Source of the DNA: CAVVNC01 sp963750015
GTDB taxonomy: Bacteria; Desulfobacterota; Syntrophorhabdia; Syntrophorhabdales; WCHB1-27
Reading direction: 5' to 3'
NCBI GenBank assembly: GCA_963750015.1
Contig: CAVVPU010000136.1
Location: forward strand, 23,595-87,594
Length of the DNA: 64,000 nt
The notes beneath the pieces were generated by a model. It had not been told where the DNA came from, did no database searches, and saw only the letters and a program-made list of their open reading frames with translations. Numbering within the stretch: position 1 is the stretch's first letter; the number at the start of each line of letters is the position of its first letter. The position numbers and the translations under genes were made by a program. Below are positions 1-7,382 of this stretch, in pieces.

Positions 1-554
1 GCGAGGCGCAGGAAGGCCTTCACATCGTGGAACCCTTCTTCCTTGTGGAGCTCCTCGATACCGAGACCCTCTCGAAAGAGGTGGCGGTCGGCGAACAGGG
101 AGTCATCGTGATCAGCGCGCTCGGCAGAAGATCCTTCCCCGTCATACGTTTCAACACGAACGACGTGGCTGTCAAGGGACCGGACACCTGCTCGTGCGGA
201 AGGACTTCCATGAAGATGATGGAGATCGTCGGCAGGGTCGACGACATCAGGAAGGTCCGGGGCGTGCTGTTCTCTCCGAAAACCGTAGAGCAGCTCATCA
301 GATCGGAATTCCCCGAAATCGTCGAATATGAGATCATCATCACCCGGGAAGGGATCATGGACGAAATCACCGTAAGGGTGGAGGCGGTCCCCGGACTCGC
401 GGCCAACGATGCCGAGGCTGTTTGCAACAGACTCAAGGAAAGGCACAAGATAAAGACGAACCTCACCTGCAAGGTTAAGCTCGAGCCTGAGGGGAGTCTT
501 CCCCGTTATGACCTCAAAGCAAAACGATTCAAAGATATGAGAGGTAACCACTAA
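1..554 (+). CDS. Phenylacetate-CoA ligase-like adenylate-forming enzyme, C-terminal part
   Basis: The frame is open from the left edge, so the N-terminus lies outside the window and about 184 residues are visible. What remains is the C-terminal half of a PaaK-type AMP-forming CoA ligase: the hinge block GEQGVIVISAL, then FPVIRFNTNDVAV, CSCGRT, and GRVDDIRKVRGVLFSP, which begins the small C-terminal lid domain. PaaK-type enzymes activate aryl or acyl acids to CoA thioesters with ATP in the cytoplasm. The substrate cannot be read from this fragment, because the acid-binding pocket is upstream. In anaerobes with ETF modules such as those nearby, phenylacetate or other aryl acids are plausible substrates (inference). 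The stop overlaps the start of the next small gene. Confidence 0.85.
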   Translation, partial: EAQEGLHIVEPFFLVELLDTETLSKEVAVGEQGVIVISALGRRSFPVIRFNTNDVAVKGPDTCSCGRTSMKMMEIVGRVDDIRKVRGVLFSPKTVEQLIRSEFPEIVEYEIIITREGIMDEITVRVEAVPGLAANDAEAVCNRLKERHKIKTNLTCKVKLEPEGSLPRYDLKAKRFKDMRGNH

Positions 555-709
555 TGGATGAGATCAGGAACGAGATAAGCAATATCGAAAAGAGCGCTGA
601 AAGGATCAAGGCGTTGGCGGATGGCAACAAAGCCCTCATCAAGAACGCCTCCATAATACTCACCTTCGTCTACATACTCAAATTCATCACACCCAAAGTG
701 GAGGGATAG
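554..709 (+). CDS. Small membrane-anchored hypothetical protein (51 aa)
   Basis: ATG at 554 shares its A with the TAA stop of the upstream ligase gene, a TAATG coupling typical of operons. The 51-residue product has a charged helical N-terminus (MDEIRNEISNIEKSAERIK) and a C-terminal hydrophobic stretch NASIILTFVYILKFI that could form one membrane helix. It is followed directly by a strong terminator, so it is the last gene of the transcript. No family is recognised. Translational coupling, the regular amphipathic pattern and its place before the terminator support a real gene; the short length keeps confidence moderate. Confidence 0.6.
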   Translation: MDEIRNEISNIEKSAERIKALADGNKALIKNASIILTFVYILKFITPKVEG

Positions 710-734
710 AAGCCCTCTTCCCCCAAGGCACGAA

Positions 735-772
735 GGGCCCCGACCTGAAATTCAGGTCGGGGCCCTTTCTTT
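735..772 (+). terminator. Strong intrinsic terminator after the ligase operon
   Basis: A perfect inverted repeat, GGGCCCCGACCTGAA (735-749) against 751-765, is followed by TTTCTTT. It ends the transcript of the ligase and the 51-aa gene. The symmetric stem would fold on both strands, but only the plus strand has a T-rich tail. Confidence 0.9.
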
Positions 773-921
773 GTCTCCCCTCCCGTCCATGCAGGCTTAT
801 CCTTAGTCCGGATCCTGAAGTCATCGTCCCTTGGGCGGTCGTCTCTCCAGCCAGGCGGTCCGGGGAGCCATTCGGGTTTCAAAAAGATTTCTCTTGACGG
901 AAAAACGACCGGAGGGATAGA

Positions 922-1140
922 ATGGAAATGTTCACGTTCAGGGGACAAATATCCGGGAAAAAAAATATGCAGAAGACCGACTCCGCCGCCATGCCTTGGC
1001 ACGTGCCATGCTCCAAGTGTGGGAAACCGACCTTTTCCGACCTGCTCGACAAAGAGGGGATGTGCGATTATTGTCGGGAGGTAAGGTCAATGAAGACTGC
1101 GGTCGTCAAAAAGAAGAAGGAGCAAAGCGGGAGGAAGTAG
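922..1140 (+). CDS. Small zinc-ribbon-like protein (72 aa)
   Basis: ATG 922 is preceded by GGAGGG at 911-916 with good spacing. The product carries two CXXC knuckles, CSKCGK and CDYC, about 20 residues apart, which is the spacing of a small treble-clef or zinc-ribbon fold. It then ends in a lysine-rich tail (VVKKKKEQSGRK). A second in-frame ATG at 967 would give a 57-residue form that keeps both knuckles. Zinc and nucleic-acid binding are inferred from the pattern only; no family or function is recognised. It stands alone between a terminator and an apparently non-coding stretch. Confidence 0.6.
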   Translation: MEMFTFRGQISGKKNMQKTDSAAMPWHVPCSKCGKPTFSDLLDKEGMCDYCREVRSMKTAVVKKKKEQSGRK

Positions 1141-1470
1141 GCCCTCGCCAGGAAGCTTCCTTCACCAAAGCGCAGGCTACCACGCCCCTGTTTGCGGCGA
1201 TCGCGCGGGTAGAAATTGATTCCTGTCCCCTATCGATAAAATCAGAGATGAATTTGGCGAAGGCCTTTGCACACACGGCCTTGCGCGGATCGTCAGCCCT
1301 CGTCGAGGAACCTGCTTCTCCGTGGACCACGAGACCGTAAGAGATCATTCTCTCACGGATCAAAGGTTTACCCGTGTCTTTACATCATATCCTTCGGTCC
1401 TGGATATCGCGGATAAGGATTCATGCAACGAGGGAAGTCTCTCCGAGGCCCTGGATTTGTAGGTTCTCTA
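1141..1470. other. Intergenic stretch with no supported gene
   Basis: About 330 bases between the zinc-ribbon gene and the end of phosphofructokinase. An 85-codon open frame on the minus strand (1106-1363) has no recognisable motif and no ribosome binding site. No RNA gene, terminator with a T-run or repeat was found. Confidence 0.4.
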
Positions 1471-2640
1471 CTAATAGAGAAACATAGGCTTGCCCAGCAT
1501 GTTCCGCACCTTGGGAATGTAGGCCTCGGCGTCGTAGAGGGCGGTCACGTCCACCCGTTTTTTTGCGGCGGTGACCAGTTCGATAGGGACGGTGGTGTAT
1601 ATGCCCTGCTGGAGCGCCACCATCCGCCCGGTATGCCCGGAGGCCACCTGGCTGAGGGCCAGGTTCCCGTAGGAAACCGCGACCATTCGGTCGAGGGAAT
1701 CGGGAGCCCCTGAACGCATGATGTAAGCCAGTTGCTGGTAGATGATGTTTATGCCCGTCCGTTTCTTTATCTCGGCAGCCACCACCGACCCGATCCCGCC
1801 CAGCTTCCGGTGGCCGTATGCATCCTCCTCGCCGGTTTCGAGGATGACCCCTCCTTTCGGGAAAGCCCCTTCAGATATGGTGAGGATCGCGTAGTTGGAG
1901 GGATTGCGGGAGCGGTCTTCTGCGAGGAACCGCGAGAGGCGATCCATGTCGAAAGGCACTTCCGAAATAACAGCGCGATCGACGTCGGCAAGGTATGCGG
2001 CGAAAAGCGAGGTCTCTCCCGAGTTCCGGCCGAAGAGCTCGACGATGCCGATGCGCTCGTGGGAGCCCGCGGTCGTACGCAAGGCGTTTATGGTATCCAC
2101 GGAACGGGTGACCGCGGTGGAAAAGCCGATGCAGAAATCGGTCCCGAAGACGTCGTTGTCCATGGTCTTGGGAATCGCCACTACCTGAAAACCTTCGTGG
2201 TGCAGCCGTCCGGCGAAACTCAGGGTGTCGTCGCCTCCTATGGGGATGATCGCTTCCATCTTGAGCGCATCGAGCACCCTCAGCACGTGGCGGGTACAAT
2301 CGATCATGCCTTGGGCGGTCGTCTGGCGGTCTTCCTCTTTCACGAAGGCAGGGACCTCCTCGGGGGCCACGTTGCTCGGATTCGTCCTCGAAGTATGAAG
2401 GACGGTTCCACCCGTGCGGTCTATGGTGCGGACGCTGTCGTCGCTGAGCTCCATAGTGCATCGCTCGATAGTCTCGGGGTCTTCCGGGTCGACGCCGAGG
2501 AGCCCGTGCCAGCCGCGTCGAATGCCCACGACCTGGATATTATGGTTTACAGCCTGGACAACGACAGCCTTGATCGCGACGTTGAGCCCCGGCACATCGC
2601 CGCCTCCTGTCAGAATGCCCACCCTTCGCTTCGGAGCCAC
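1471..2640 (-). CDS. pfp: 6-phosphofructokinase, pyrophosphate-type active site
   Basis: Phosphorylates fructose 6-phosphate at C1. The 389-residue protein has the N-terminal nucleotide loop TGGGDVPGLN (residues 11-20), the GGDD motif at about 135-138 and PKTMDND at 157-163. ATP-dependent enzymes carry Gly at the fourth position of GGDG and Gly in PGTIDND. Here these are Asp and Lys, the pair known to favour pyrophosphate as phosphoryl donor, so I call it PPi-dependent, which allows reversible glycolytic flux. This is a family-level inference. The start is GTG (2638-2640) with an AGGGAGAA-like ribosome binding site. The gene is monocistronic. A TTGACA box lies upstream at 2714-2719, but no -10 sits at normal spacing. 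Confidence 0.85.
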   Translation of the reverse strand: MAPKRRVGILTGGGDVPGLNVAIKAVVVQAVNHNIQVVGIRRGWHGLLGVDPEDPETIERCTMELSDDSVRTIDRTGGTVLHTSRTNPSNVAPEEVPAFVKEEDRQTTAQGMIDCTRHVLRVLDALKMEAIIPIGGDDTLSFAGRLHHEGFQVVAIPKTMDNDVFGTDFCIGFSTAVTRSVDTINALRTTAGSHERIGIVELFGRNSGETSLFAAYLADVDRAVISEVPFDMDRLSRFLAEDRSRNPSNYAILTISEGAFPKGGVILETGEEDAYGHRKLGGIGSVVAAEIKKRTGINIIYQQLAYIMRSGAPDSLDRMVAVSYGNLALSQVASGHTGRMVALQQGIYTTVPIELVTAAKKRVDVTALYDAEAYIPKVRNMLGKPMFLY

Positions 2641-3068
2641 GAAATTCTTCTCCCTGAAACCTGTATTTTGCTGTCTCTGAGTTTAAGTATAAGCTATGTC
2701 GGTACCCATTGTTTGTCAAGGTCGAGCCTTCCTTGCCCCTTACCATCCGTGCCATTGATGGAACAGAAAGAATCACTACCTTCTTCCTGTGTGCTAGAAG
2801 CGCCCACATATGGGCGTTTTCGCCCACATAAGTCCGGGCTTTCCCTTGAAAACACGATCCTCAACACACGAGTCCGTGACTTCGAAATACTGTCCTGCGC
2901 TATGGCAACAAGAATGTAACTATTCGATATTTAACGCCTTCATTTTCATCATCCCCGTCTGCTGGAGGAGATGAGGAGTTTTCTTTCAATCCCTCCGATT
3001 TCACGGCACGTGAGTTGCTATAGATTCAGCAGGGTTTCAAATAACATAGCCGAGGAGGCGCGAAAGGC
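2641..3068. other. Divergent intergenic region between phosphofructokinase and the RodZ-like gene
   Basis: 428 bases separating divergent genes, so it must hold both promoters. A short direct repeat and hairpin lie at 2801-2830 (listed separately). No gene or RNA is recognisable. Confidence 0.5.
2801..2830. repeat. Direct repeat CGCCCACATA, two copies 20 bp apart
   Basis: CGCCCACATA occurs at 2801-2810 and 2821-2830, separated by TGGGCGTTTT. The centre-to-centre distance is two helical turns, and TGGGCG can pair with either CGCCCA. It sits between two divergent genes, so an operator for a dimeric regulator is possible. Function is not shown. Confidence 0.45.
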
Positions 3069-3545
3069 TTGTTACAGGGCAGCAGATTCTTCCCATCCTT
3101 AGCAGGTTCGAGAACAAACCAGTCATCGAGCATTGCGAAGGCCCCCGGCTTCGACCTCAGCCGAGTAGGCGAGCTCCTGAGAGGGGCGAGAGAGAAGAAG
3201 GGCCTTTCCCTCGGTGATGTGTCTCAAACGCTCTTCCTGACGAAGTCAATTGTGAAGGCTATCGAGTCGGGTCAATGGCGTGAGCTGCCCGATCCGGTCT
3301 ACGTGAAAGGTTATGCAAAATCGTACGCCTCTGTTCTCGATATCGGCAAAAGGGTGGAGGAGCTTCTCCGTCTGCCTTCAAATGTGCCCCCCCGTGAAGA
3401 AACGGTTGATGCTTCCGGCCCGGCCCGGTGGGCCGGAAGCCTCCGAAGAGAAACCCGCGGGATTGGCAGGCCCTCAGGTGCGTCCCTGAAAGTCCTGGGC
3501 CTGTTCTGCATTGCCATAAGTCTGAAAAGGTTCGTGTTACCTTGA
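3069..3545 (+). CDS. RodZ-like HTH protein with one C-terminal membrane segment
   Basis: 158 residues. Residues about 28-95 match the RodZ/HTH_25 helix-turn-helix region (VGELLRGAREKKGLSLGDV, then LPDPVYVKGYAKSYASVL). A proline/arginine-rich linker follows, and a hydrophobic stretch near the C-terminus (LKVLGLFCIAISL). RodZ links the MreB cytoskeleton to the membrane, but the usual periplasmic DUF4115 domain is missing: the protein ends directly after the membrane segment and a terminator follows 60 bp later. The start is TTG 3069 behind GAGGAGG (3052-3058). It may be a shortened RodZ or a membrane-tethered regulator. Confidence 0.7.
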   Translation: MLQGSRFFPSLAGSRTNQSSSIAKAPGFDLSRVGELLRGAREKKGLSLGDVSQTLFLTKSIVKAIESGQWRELPDPVYVKGYAKSYASVLDIGKRVEELLRLPSNVPPREETVDASGPARWAGSLRRETRGIGRPSGASLKVLGLFCIAISLKRFVLP

Positions 3546-3608
3546 AAGAATAGAAAATTCCCCCCTAAGTTCAATTCCTCCCTCAGCCCCGGACTTGACC
3601 CCCTCCAT

Positions 3609-3656
3609 GACAGACTCCGGCCCGTGTTAAACGGGTCGGCGCCCTGTCTGTCCTTT
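3609..3656 (+). terminator. Intrinsic terminator after the RodZ-like gene
   Basis: GACAGAC (3609-3615) pairs with GTCTGTC (3646-3652). An inner stem CCGGCCCGT/ACGGGTCGG has one G-T pair and a GTTAA loop, and the hairpin is followed by CTTTTA. It separates the RodZ-like gene from the ETF operon. Confidence 0.7.
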
Positions 3657-3816
3657 TACCGCGCGGTCGATTCCCGTGTATAAGAAAGGGAACCACAGGC
3701 CTCTTTCGACTCCTCTGCTTCGGGAGGTGGAATCGTAGCGCATAATGTGGTAAAAAAAGCTTCTGTGGGGGAACCGTTCTTCATCGATAAGCGGTTTCTC
3801 GTTTCAAGGAGGCATA

Positions 3817-4599
3817 ATGGAGATCGTGGTGCTGGCAAAACAGGTCCCTGACCCAGAGGCCTTGGTGCGCATAGCCGGAGAGGGAAAGAGCCTGGAGATC
3901 GAACAGAAGTTTACCGCTAACCTCTTTGACGAGGTAGCCCTCGAGGAAGCGTTGAGGATAAAAGAGAAGCACGGCGGAAGGGTAAGGGTGATTACCCTGG
4001 GTAAAGACAAAGCAATCGAGGTGTTGAGAACGGGTATCGCCATGGGCGCCGACGCTGCCCTGCTCCTCGACGATCCTGCCTTTCTGGACGGCGACGGCAG
4101 GAGCACGGCTCTCGTCCTGAGCAAGGCAGTCTCGAAGGAGCCCTTCGACATCATCCTTTGCGGAAGGCAGGCTCTCGACGACGACAGGGGTGAGATCGGA
4201 CAGATGGTCGCTCAGCTCTTGAACCTTCCCCATGTGGGTGGGGTTGTAGGTCTTGATATAACGGATGGCAAGGCTTCCGCCGAAAGCGAGGTGGAAGGAG
4301 GCAGAGCAATAATGGAAGTCTCCCTCCCTGCCGTCTTTATTGTGGAAAGGGCCCTCAACGAACCGAGGACCGCGCCTATCACGGGCGTGATGAAGGCCAT
4401 GAGGACCCCCATACCTAAGGCAGGACCAGGAGATCTGGGATTGTCTGCCGAGCAGATAGGGGCAAGTGGATCGAAGACGAGGGTGGAGAAATACCTTGCC
4501 CCCAGGAAGCGGCAGGATGTGCGCATCATCGCGGGTGAGCCGGCTGATGCCGCGCTCGAGGCGGTGCGGCTCCTGGTCGACGAAGAAAGGGTTCTTTAG
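3817..4599 (+). CDS. etfB: Electron transfer flavoprotein beta subunit (FixA/EtfB)
   Basis: 260 residues of the EtfB family, starting MEIVVLAKQVPDP with AAGGAGG at 3806-3812. It contains NLFDEVALEEALRIKE and CGRQALDDDRGEIG, which belong to the nucleotide-binding fold. EtfB pairs with EtfA to carry electrons between dehydrogenases or NADH and a quinone reductase. It opens the operon etfB-etfA-fixC-fixX. Where FixC and FixX are present the complex often bifurcates electrons (EtfABCX), with EtfB holding a second flavin. That assignment here rests on gene content, not on residues I could verify. Confidence 0.93.
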   Translation: MEIVVLAKQVPDPEALVRIAGEGKSLEIEQKFTANLFDEVALEEALRIKEKHGGRVRVITLGKDKAIEVLRTGIAMGADAALLLDDPAFLDGDGRSTALVLSKAVSKEPFDIILCGRQALDDDRGEIGQMVAQLLNLPHVGGVVGLDITDGKASAESEVEGGRAIMEVSLPAVFIVERALNEPRTAPITGVMKAMRTPIPKAGPGDLGLSAEQIGASGSKTRVEKYLAPRKRQDVRIIAGEPADAALEAVRLLVDEERVL

Positions 4600-4616
4600 G
4601 AAAAGGGGATTCGGTT

Positions 4617-5594
4617 ATGAAGAAGGTACTCATATTCGTTGAGATAAAGGCGGGCGAGCCGAGAAAGGCCTCCATGGAGCTATTGTGCGCCTTCGCAAGC
4701 CTCGGTGCTCCGGGCCGCTTTTCAGTGGAAGCAGTGGTCCTCGGAGCGCTGACGGATAAGGCGAAAGAAAGGGTCCTTCCCCATGTGGGGAAGCTCACCA
4801 ACATCACTGACCCCGCTCTCGATACTTACACGGCTGAAGGCTTTTCTCAAGGCTTAGCCGCATACGCGAAAGAGGCAGGGGCCGACCTCGTCGTGGCGGG
4901 AGCCACGCGAACGGGCCGTGATTTCATGCCGAGGGTGGCCATACTCCTGGAGGCGGGCATGGCGTCGGACGTTACTGCCGTAAATTGGGAAAAGGAGCCC
5001 CTCACTTTTGTCCGCCCCATCTATGGCGGAAGGGTGCTCACCGAGGTCTCCTTCACCTCGTATCCGGCTGTGATCACGACGAGGCCCAACACCTTCGGCG
5101 TCGGCGAGACCGGGAGTACGCCGGGAGAATTCGCCCAAAGGCAGGCCGGTATTGCACCGGATCAGATAAGAACCAAGGTCCTCAGGGTGGCAGAAAAGGC
5201 AGAGGTCAAGATCGACCTGATGGAGGCGGACGTCATCGTCACCGGTGGCCACGGCATGAAAACCGCGGAGAACTTCGGACTTCTGGAGGAGTTGGCATCG
5301 GTGATAGGAGGAGTGGTCGGCGCAACAAGGTCCGTGGTCGACTCGAAGTGGCGCGACCATGAAGACCAGGTCGGCAAGAGCGGCAAGACCGTCTCGCCGA
5401 AACTCTATATAGCAGCGGGCGTTTCAGGGGCGATCCATCACATTATGGGAATGGACACATCGAAGGTGGTGCTCGCGATTAACAAGGACGCGAATGCCCC
5501 CATATTCAAACACGCAGACTACGGGATCGTGAGCGACCTTTTCGACGTGGTGCCTGCTTTGACAAAGGCCTTCAAAGGCAAGCTGGGAAAGTAG
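4617..5594 (+). CDS. etfA: Electron transfer flavoprotein alpha subunit (FixB/EtfA)
   Basis: 325 residues. The C-terminal FAD domain is clear: GGHGMKTAENFGLLEELA, VGKSGKTVSPKLYIAAGVSG, then LAINKDANAPIFKHADYGI. The N-terminal half is the Rossmann-like domain shared with EtfB. It starts 17 bp after etfB and ends where fixC begins. It binds FAD and passes electrons to FixC in the membrane-associated complex. No fused ferredoxin domain is present, unlike the second EtfA at 44024-45334. Confidence 0.93.
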   Translation: MKKVLIFVEIKAGEPRKASMELLCAFASLGAPGRFSVEAVVLGALTDKAKERVLPHVGKLTNITDPALDTYTAEGFSQGLAAYAKEAGADLVVAGATRTGRDFMPRVAILLEAGMASDVTAVNWEKEPLTFVRPIYGGRVLTEVSFTSYPAVITTRPNTFGVGETGSTPGEFAQRQAGIAPDQIRTKVLRVAEKAEVKIDLMEADVIVTGGHGMKTAENFGLLEELASVIGGVVGATRSVVDSKWRDHEDQVGKSGKTVSPKLYIAAGVSGAIHHIMGMDTSKVVLAINKDANAPIFKHADYGIVSDLFDVVPALTKAFKGKLGK

Positions 5595-5596
5595 TG

Positions 5597-6895
5597 ATGA
5601 GTTCTACGGACAAAATAGACGCGGTCATAGTGGGCGGGGGTCTTGCGGGCCTTGCAGCCGCCTATCGGCTCTGCGAAACGGGACGACAGGTGATCCTTCT
5701 CGAACGCGGTGACGCGCCGGGAAGCAAGAATGTCACAGGGGGAAGGATCTACGTCGAGCCCATACGCCGCTTCCTGCCGGAGATAGCAAAGGAAGCCCCT
5801 TTCGAGCGCCCCGTGGTCAAGGAGATGCTCTCGGTCATGGACGATGAAGGGTCGCTCCTCTTCGAGTACAGCAACGAGAAGTGGCACCGGGAGCCGTATA
5901 TGAGCTACACCGTGCTCAGGGCTAGGCTCGACTCCTGGTTTGCCGAGCGGGTCGCGGAAAAGGGCTGCTTCGTGATTCCGGGGCGCAGAGCGGACGAGCT
6001 TCTCTGGGAGGATGGCCGAATAGCGGGCGTCCGGTCGGGAGGAGAGGATATTCCGGCCCACATGGTGATCGCAGCTGACGGGGCCCTTTCCTTTATGGCA
6101 GAGAAAGCCGGTTTGCGCTCCCGCCGGTTGCCCAAAGATTACGCGGTCGCCATGAAGGAGGTTTACGCACTCGACGCCAAAACCATCGAGGAACGCTTCG
6201 GCCTCGCCCCGGGCGAAGGGGCTGCGTGTCTCTTCATGGGGGCAGCAACGAAAGGCATGTTCGGCGGTGGCTTTCTCTACACGAACGAGGCGAGCCTGTC
6301 GGTGGGCCTCGTCGTGGGCATCGGCGCCCTCGCTGAAAAAGGGGGGACGGTCGAATCACACCGCCTCATGGAGGATTTTGTCGCGAGACCCGAGATTCAG
6401 AGATGGGTGAAGGGCGGCGAGCTTAAAGAATACAGCAGCCACGTTATCCCTGAGGCAGGCATGCAGGGCGTCTCAAAGCCCTTTACGGGAGGTATGCTGG
6501 TGGTGGGCGACGCGGCAGGCCTTGCCCTCAACCTCGGCATCACGGTGAGGGGCATGGAGTTCGCCATCGCTTCGGGGGTCATGGCCGCCGAGGTGGCCGA
6601 GGCCGCTCTTGCAAAGGGTGATACATCGGAAGAATTCCTTTCCCTTTATGAGCGGAGGCTTAAGGACAGCTTTGTGCTCAAGGACCTCGAAACGTTCCGC
6701 CACAGCCGCGCCGTGCTGGAAAACCCCCGTCTTTTCACGACCTATCCGAGGTTCTTCTGCGAGCTGGCGGAAAGCCTCTTCACCATAGGGAGCGAGCCCA
6801 AGCCCTCCCTCTACAGGACAGCCATGAAGCAGGCGCGAAAATACGTTTTGGGATGGGAGGGATTCAAAGACTTCCTCTCTTTCAGGCGGGTGTGA
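5597..6895 (+). CDS. fixC: FixC-type flavoprotein, ETF-quinone oxidoreductase
   Basis: 432 residues if started at ATG 5597. A GTG directly before it at 5594 overlaps the etfA stop and would add one residue. The N-terminal FAD dinucleotide motif is VIVGGGLAGLAAAYRL, followed by the GSKNVTGG block typical of the FixC/ETF-QO family, and later GGMLVVGDAAGLALNLG, the second FAD contact. FixC accepts electrons from EtfAB and reduces quinone at the membrane face. Its partner ferredoxin FixX starts 2 bp downstream. Confidence 0.92.
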   Translation: MSSTDKIDAVIVGGGLAGLAAAYRLCETGRQVILLERGDAPGSKNVTGGRIYVEPIRRFLPEIAKEAPFERPVVKEMLSVMDDEGSLLFEYSNEKWHREPYMSYTVLRARLDSWFAERVAEKGCFVIPGRRADELLWEDGRIAGVRSGGEDIPAHMVIAADGALSFMAEKAGLRSRRLPKDYAVAMKEVYALDAKTIEERFGLAPGEGAACLFMGAATKGMFGGGFLYTNEASLSVGLVVGIGALAEKGGTVESHRLMEDFVARPEIQRWVKGGELKEYSSHVIPEAGMQGVSKPFTGGMLVVGDAAGLALNLGITVRGMEFAIASGVMAAEVAEAALAKGDTSEEFLSLYERRLKDSFVLKDLETFRHSRAVLENPRLFTTYPRFFCELAESLFTIGSEPKPSLYRTAMKQARKYVLGWEGFKDFLSFRRV

Positions 6896-6897
6896 CG

Positions 6898-7173
6898 ATG
6901 AAAGTGGAAGAGAAGATCGCTCTCGATGCGATCAAGAACGATAAAGAAAGCCATATCAAACTCGACCAGAAGAAATGCCAGGGCTGCACCGAGCGGATCT
7001 GCGTGGCCGTCTGCCCCGGCCATCTCTATTCTCAGAATGAAGAGATCGGGGAAATGGTCGTGGAGTATGCGGGCTGCCTCGAATGCGGGACGTGCATGAT
7101 CGCCTGCGGATGCGGCGCTATTTCATGGACCTATCCGAGAGGCGAGTACGGGGTCCAGTACCGCTACGGATAG
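6898..7173 (+). CDS. fixX: FixX-like ferredoxin
   Basis: 91 residues from ATG 6898, 2 bp after the fixC stop. Cysteine blocks CQGCTERICVAVCP and GCLECGTCMIACGCGAI, and the conserved end WTYPRGEYGVQYRYG, match FixX, a small ferredoxin that docks on FixC and mediates electron flow to the quinone site. A longer in-frame start at 6853 lies inside fixC and is unlikely. It completes an EtfABCX-type module. Confidence 0.92.
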   Translation: MKVEEKIALDAIKNDKESHIKLDQKKCQGCTERICVAVCPGHLYSQNEEIGEMVVEYAGCLECGTCMIACGCGAISWTYPRGEYGVQYRYG

Positions 7174-7382
7174 CCTTCATCTGCCTGTCTGAACTTGAGC
7201 GGATGGCATCCCTCTGTCCCTTTATGACCCCCTGTCAATCCTCAAAGCCGCTTTTCGCAGGTCTGGCGATATGCACCGTCGCCGATCCTGCCTTTGAAAG
7301 ACAGCCCTCTTTCGAGAAGTTCGGGCGTCCAAGGAACCGGACTTGAGACCTAGCGAGAATTTGCCCGAATCTTTAACGCCTT

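Noticed and set aside
670..1002. 110-codon minus-strand open frame
   Set aside because: It runs through the terminator at 735-772 and has a composition typical of an antisense shadow.
1106..1363. 85-codon minus-strand open frame
   Set aside because: No ribosome binding site, no recognisable motif, and it overlaps the end of the zinc-ribbon gene.
1732..2919. 395-codon plus-strand open frame opposite phosphofructokinase
   Set aside because: Long antisense frames are common in GC-rich genes. The minus frame has clear phosphofructokinase motifs, while this one has none.
7174..7346. Short plus-strand frame after fixX
   Set aside because: No ribosome site or motif; out-of-frame continuation of the fixX region.
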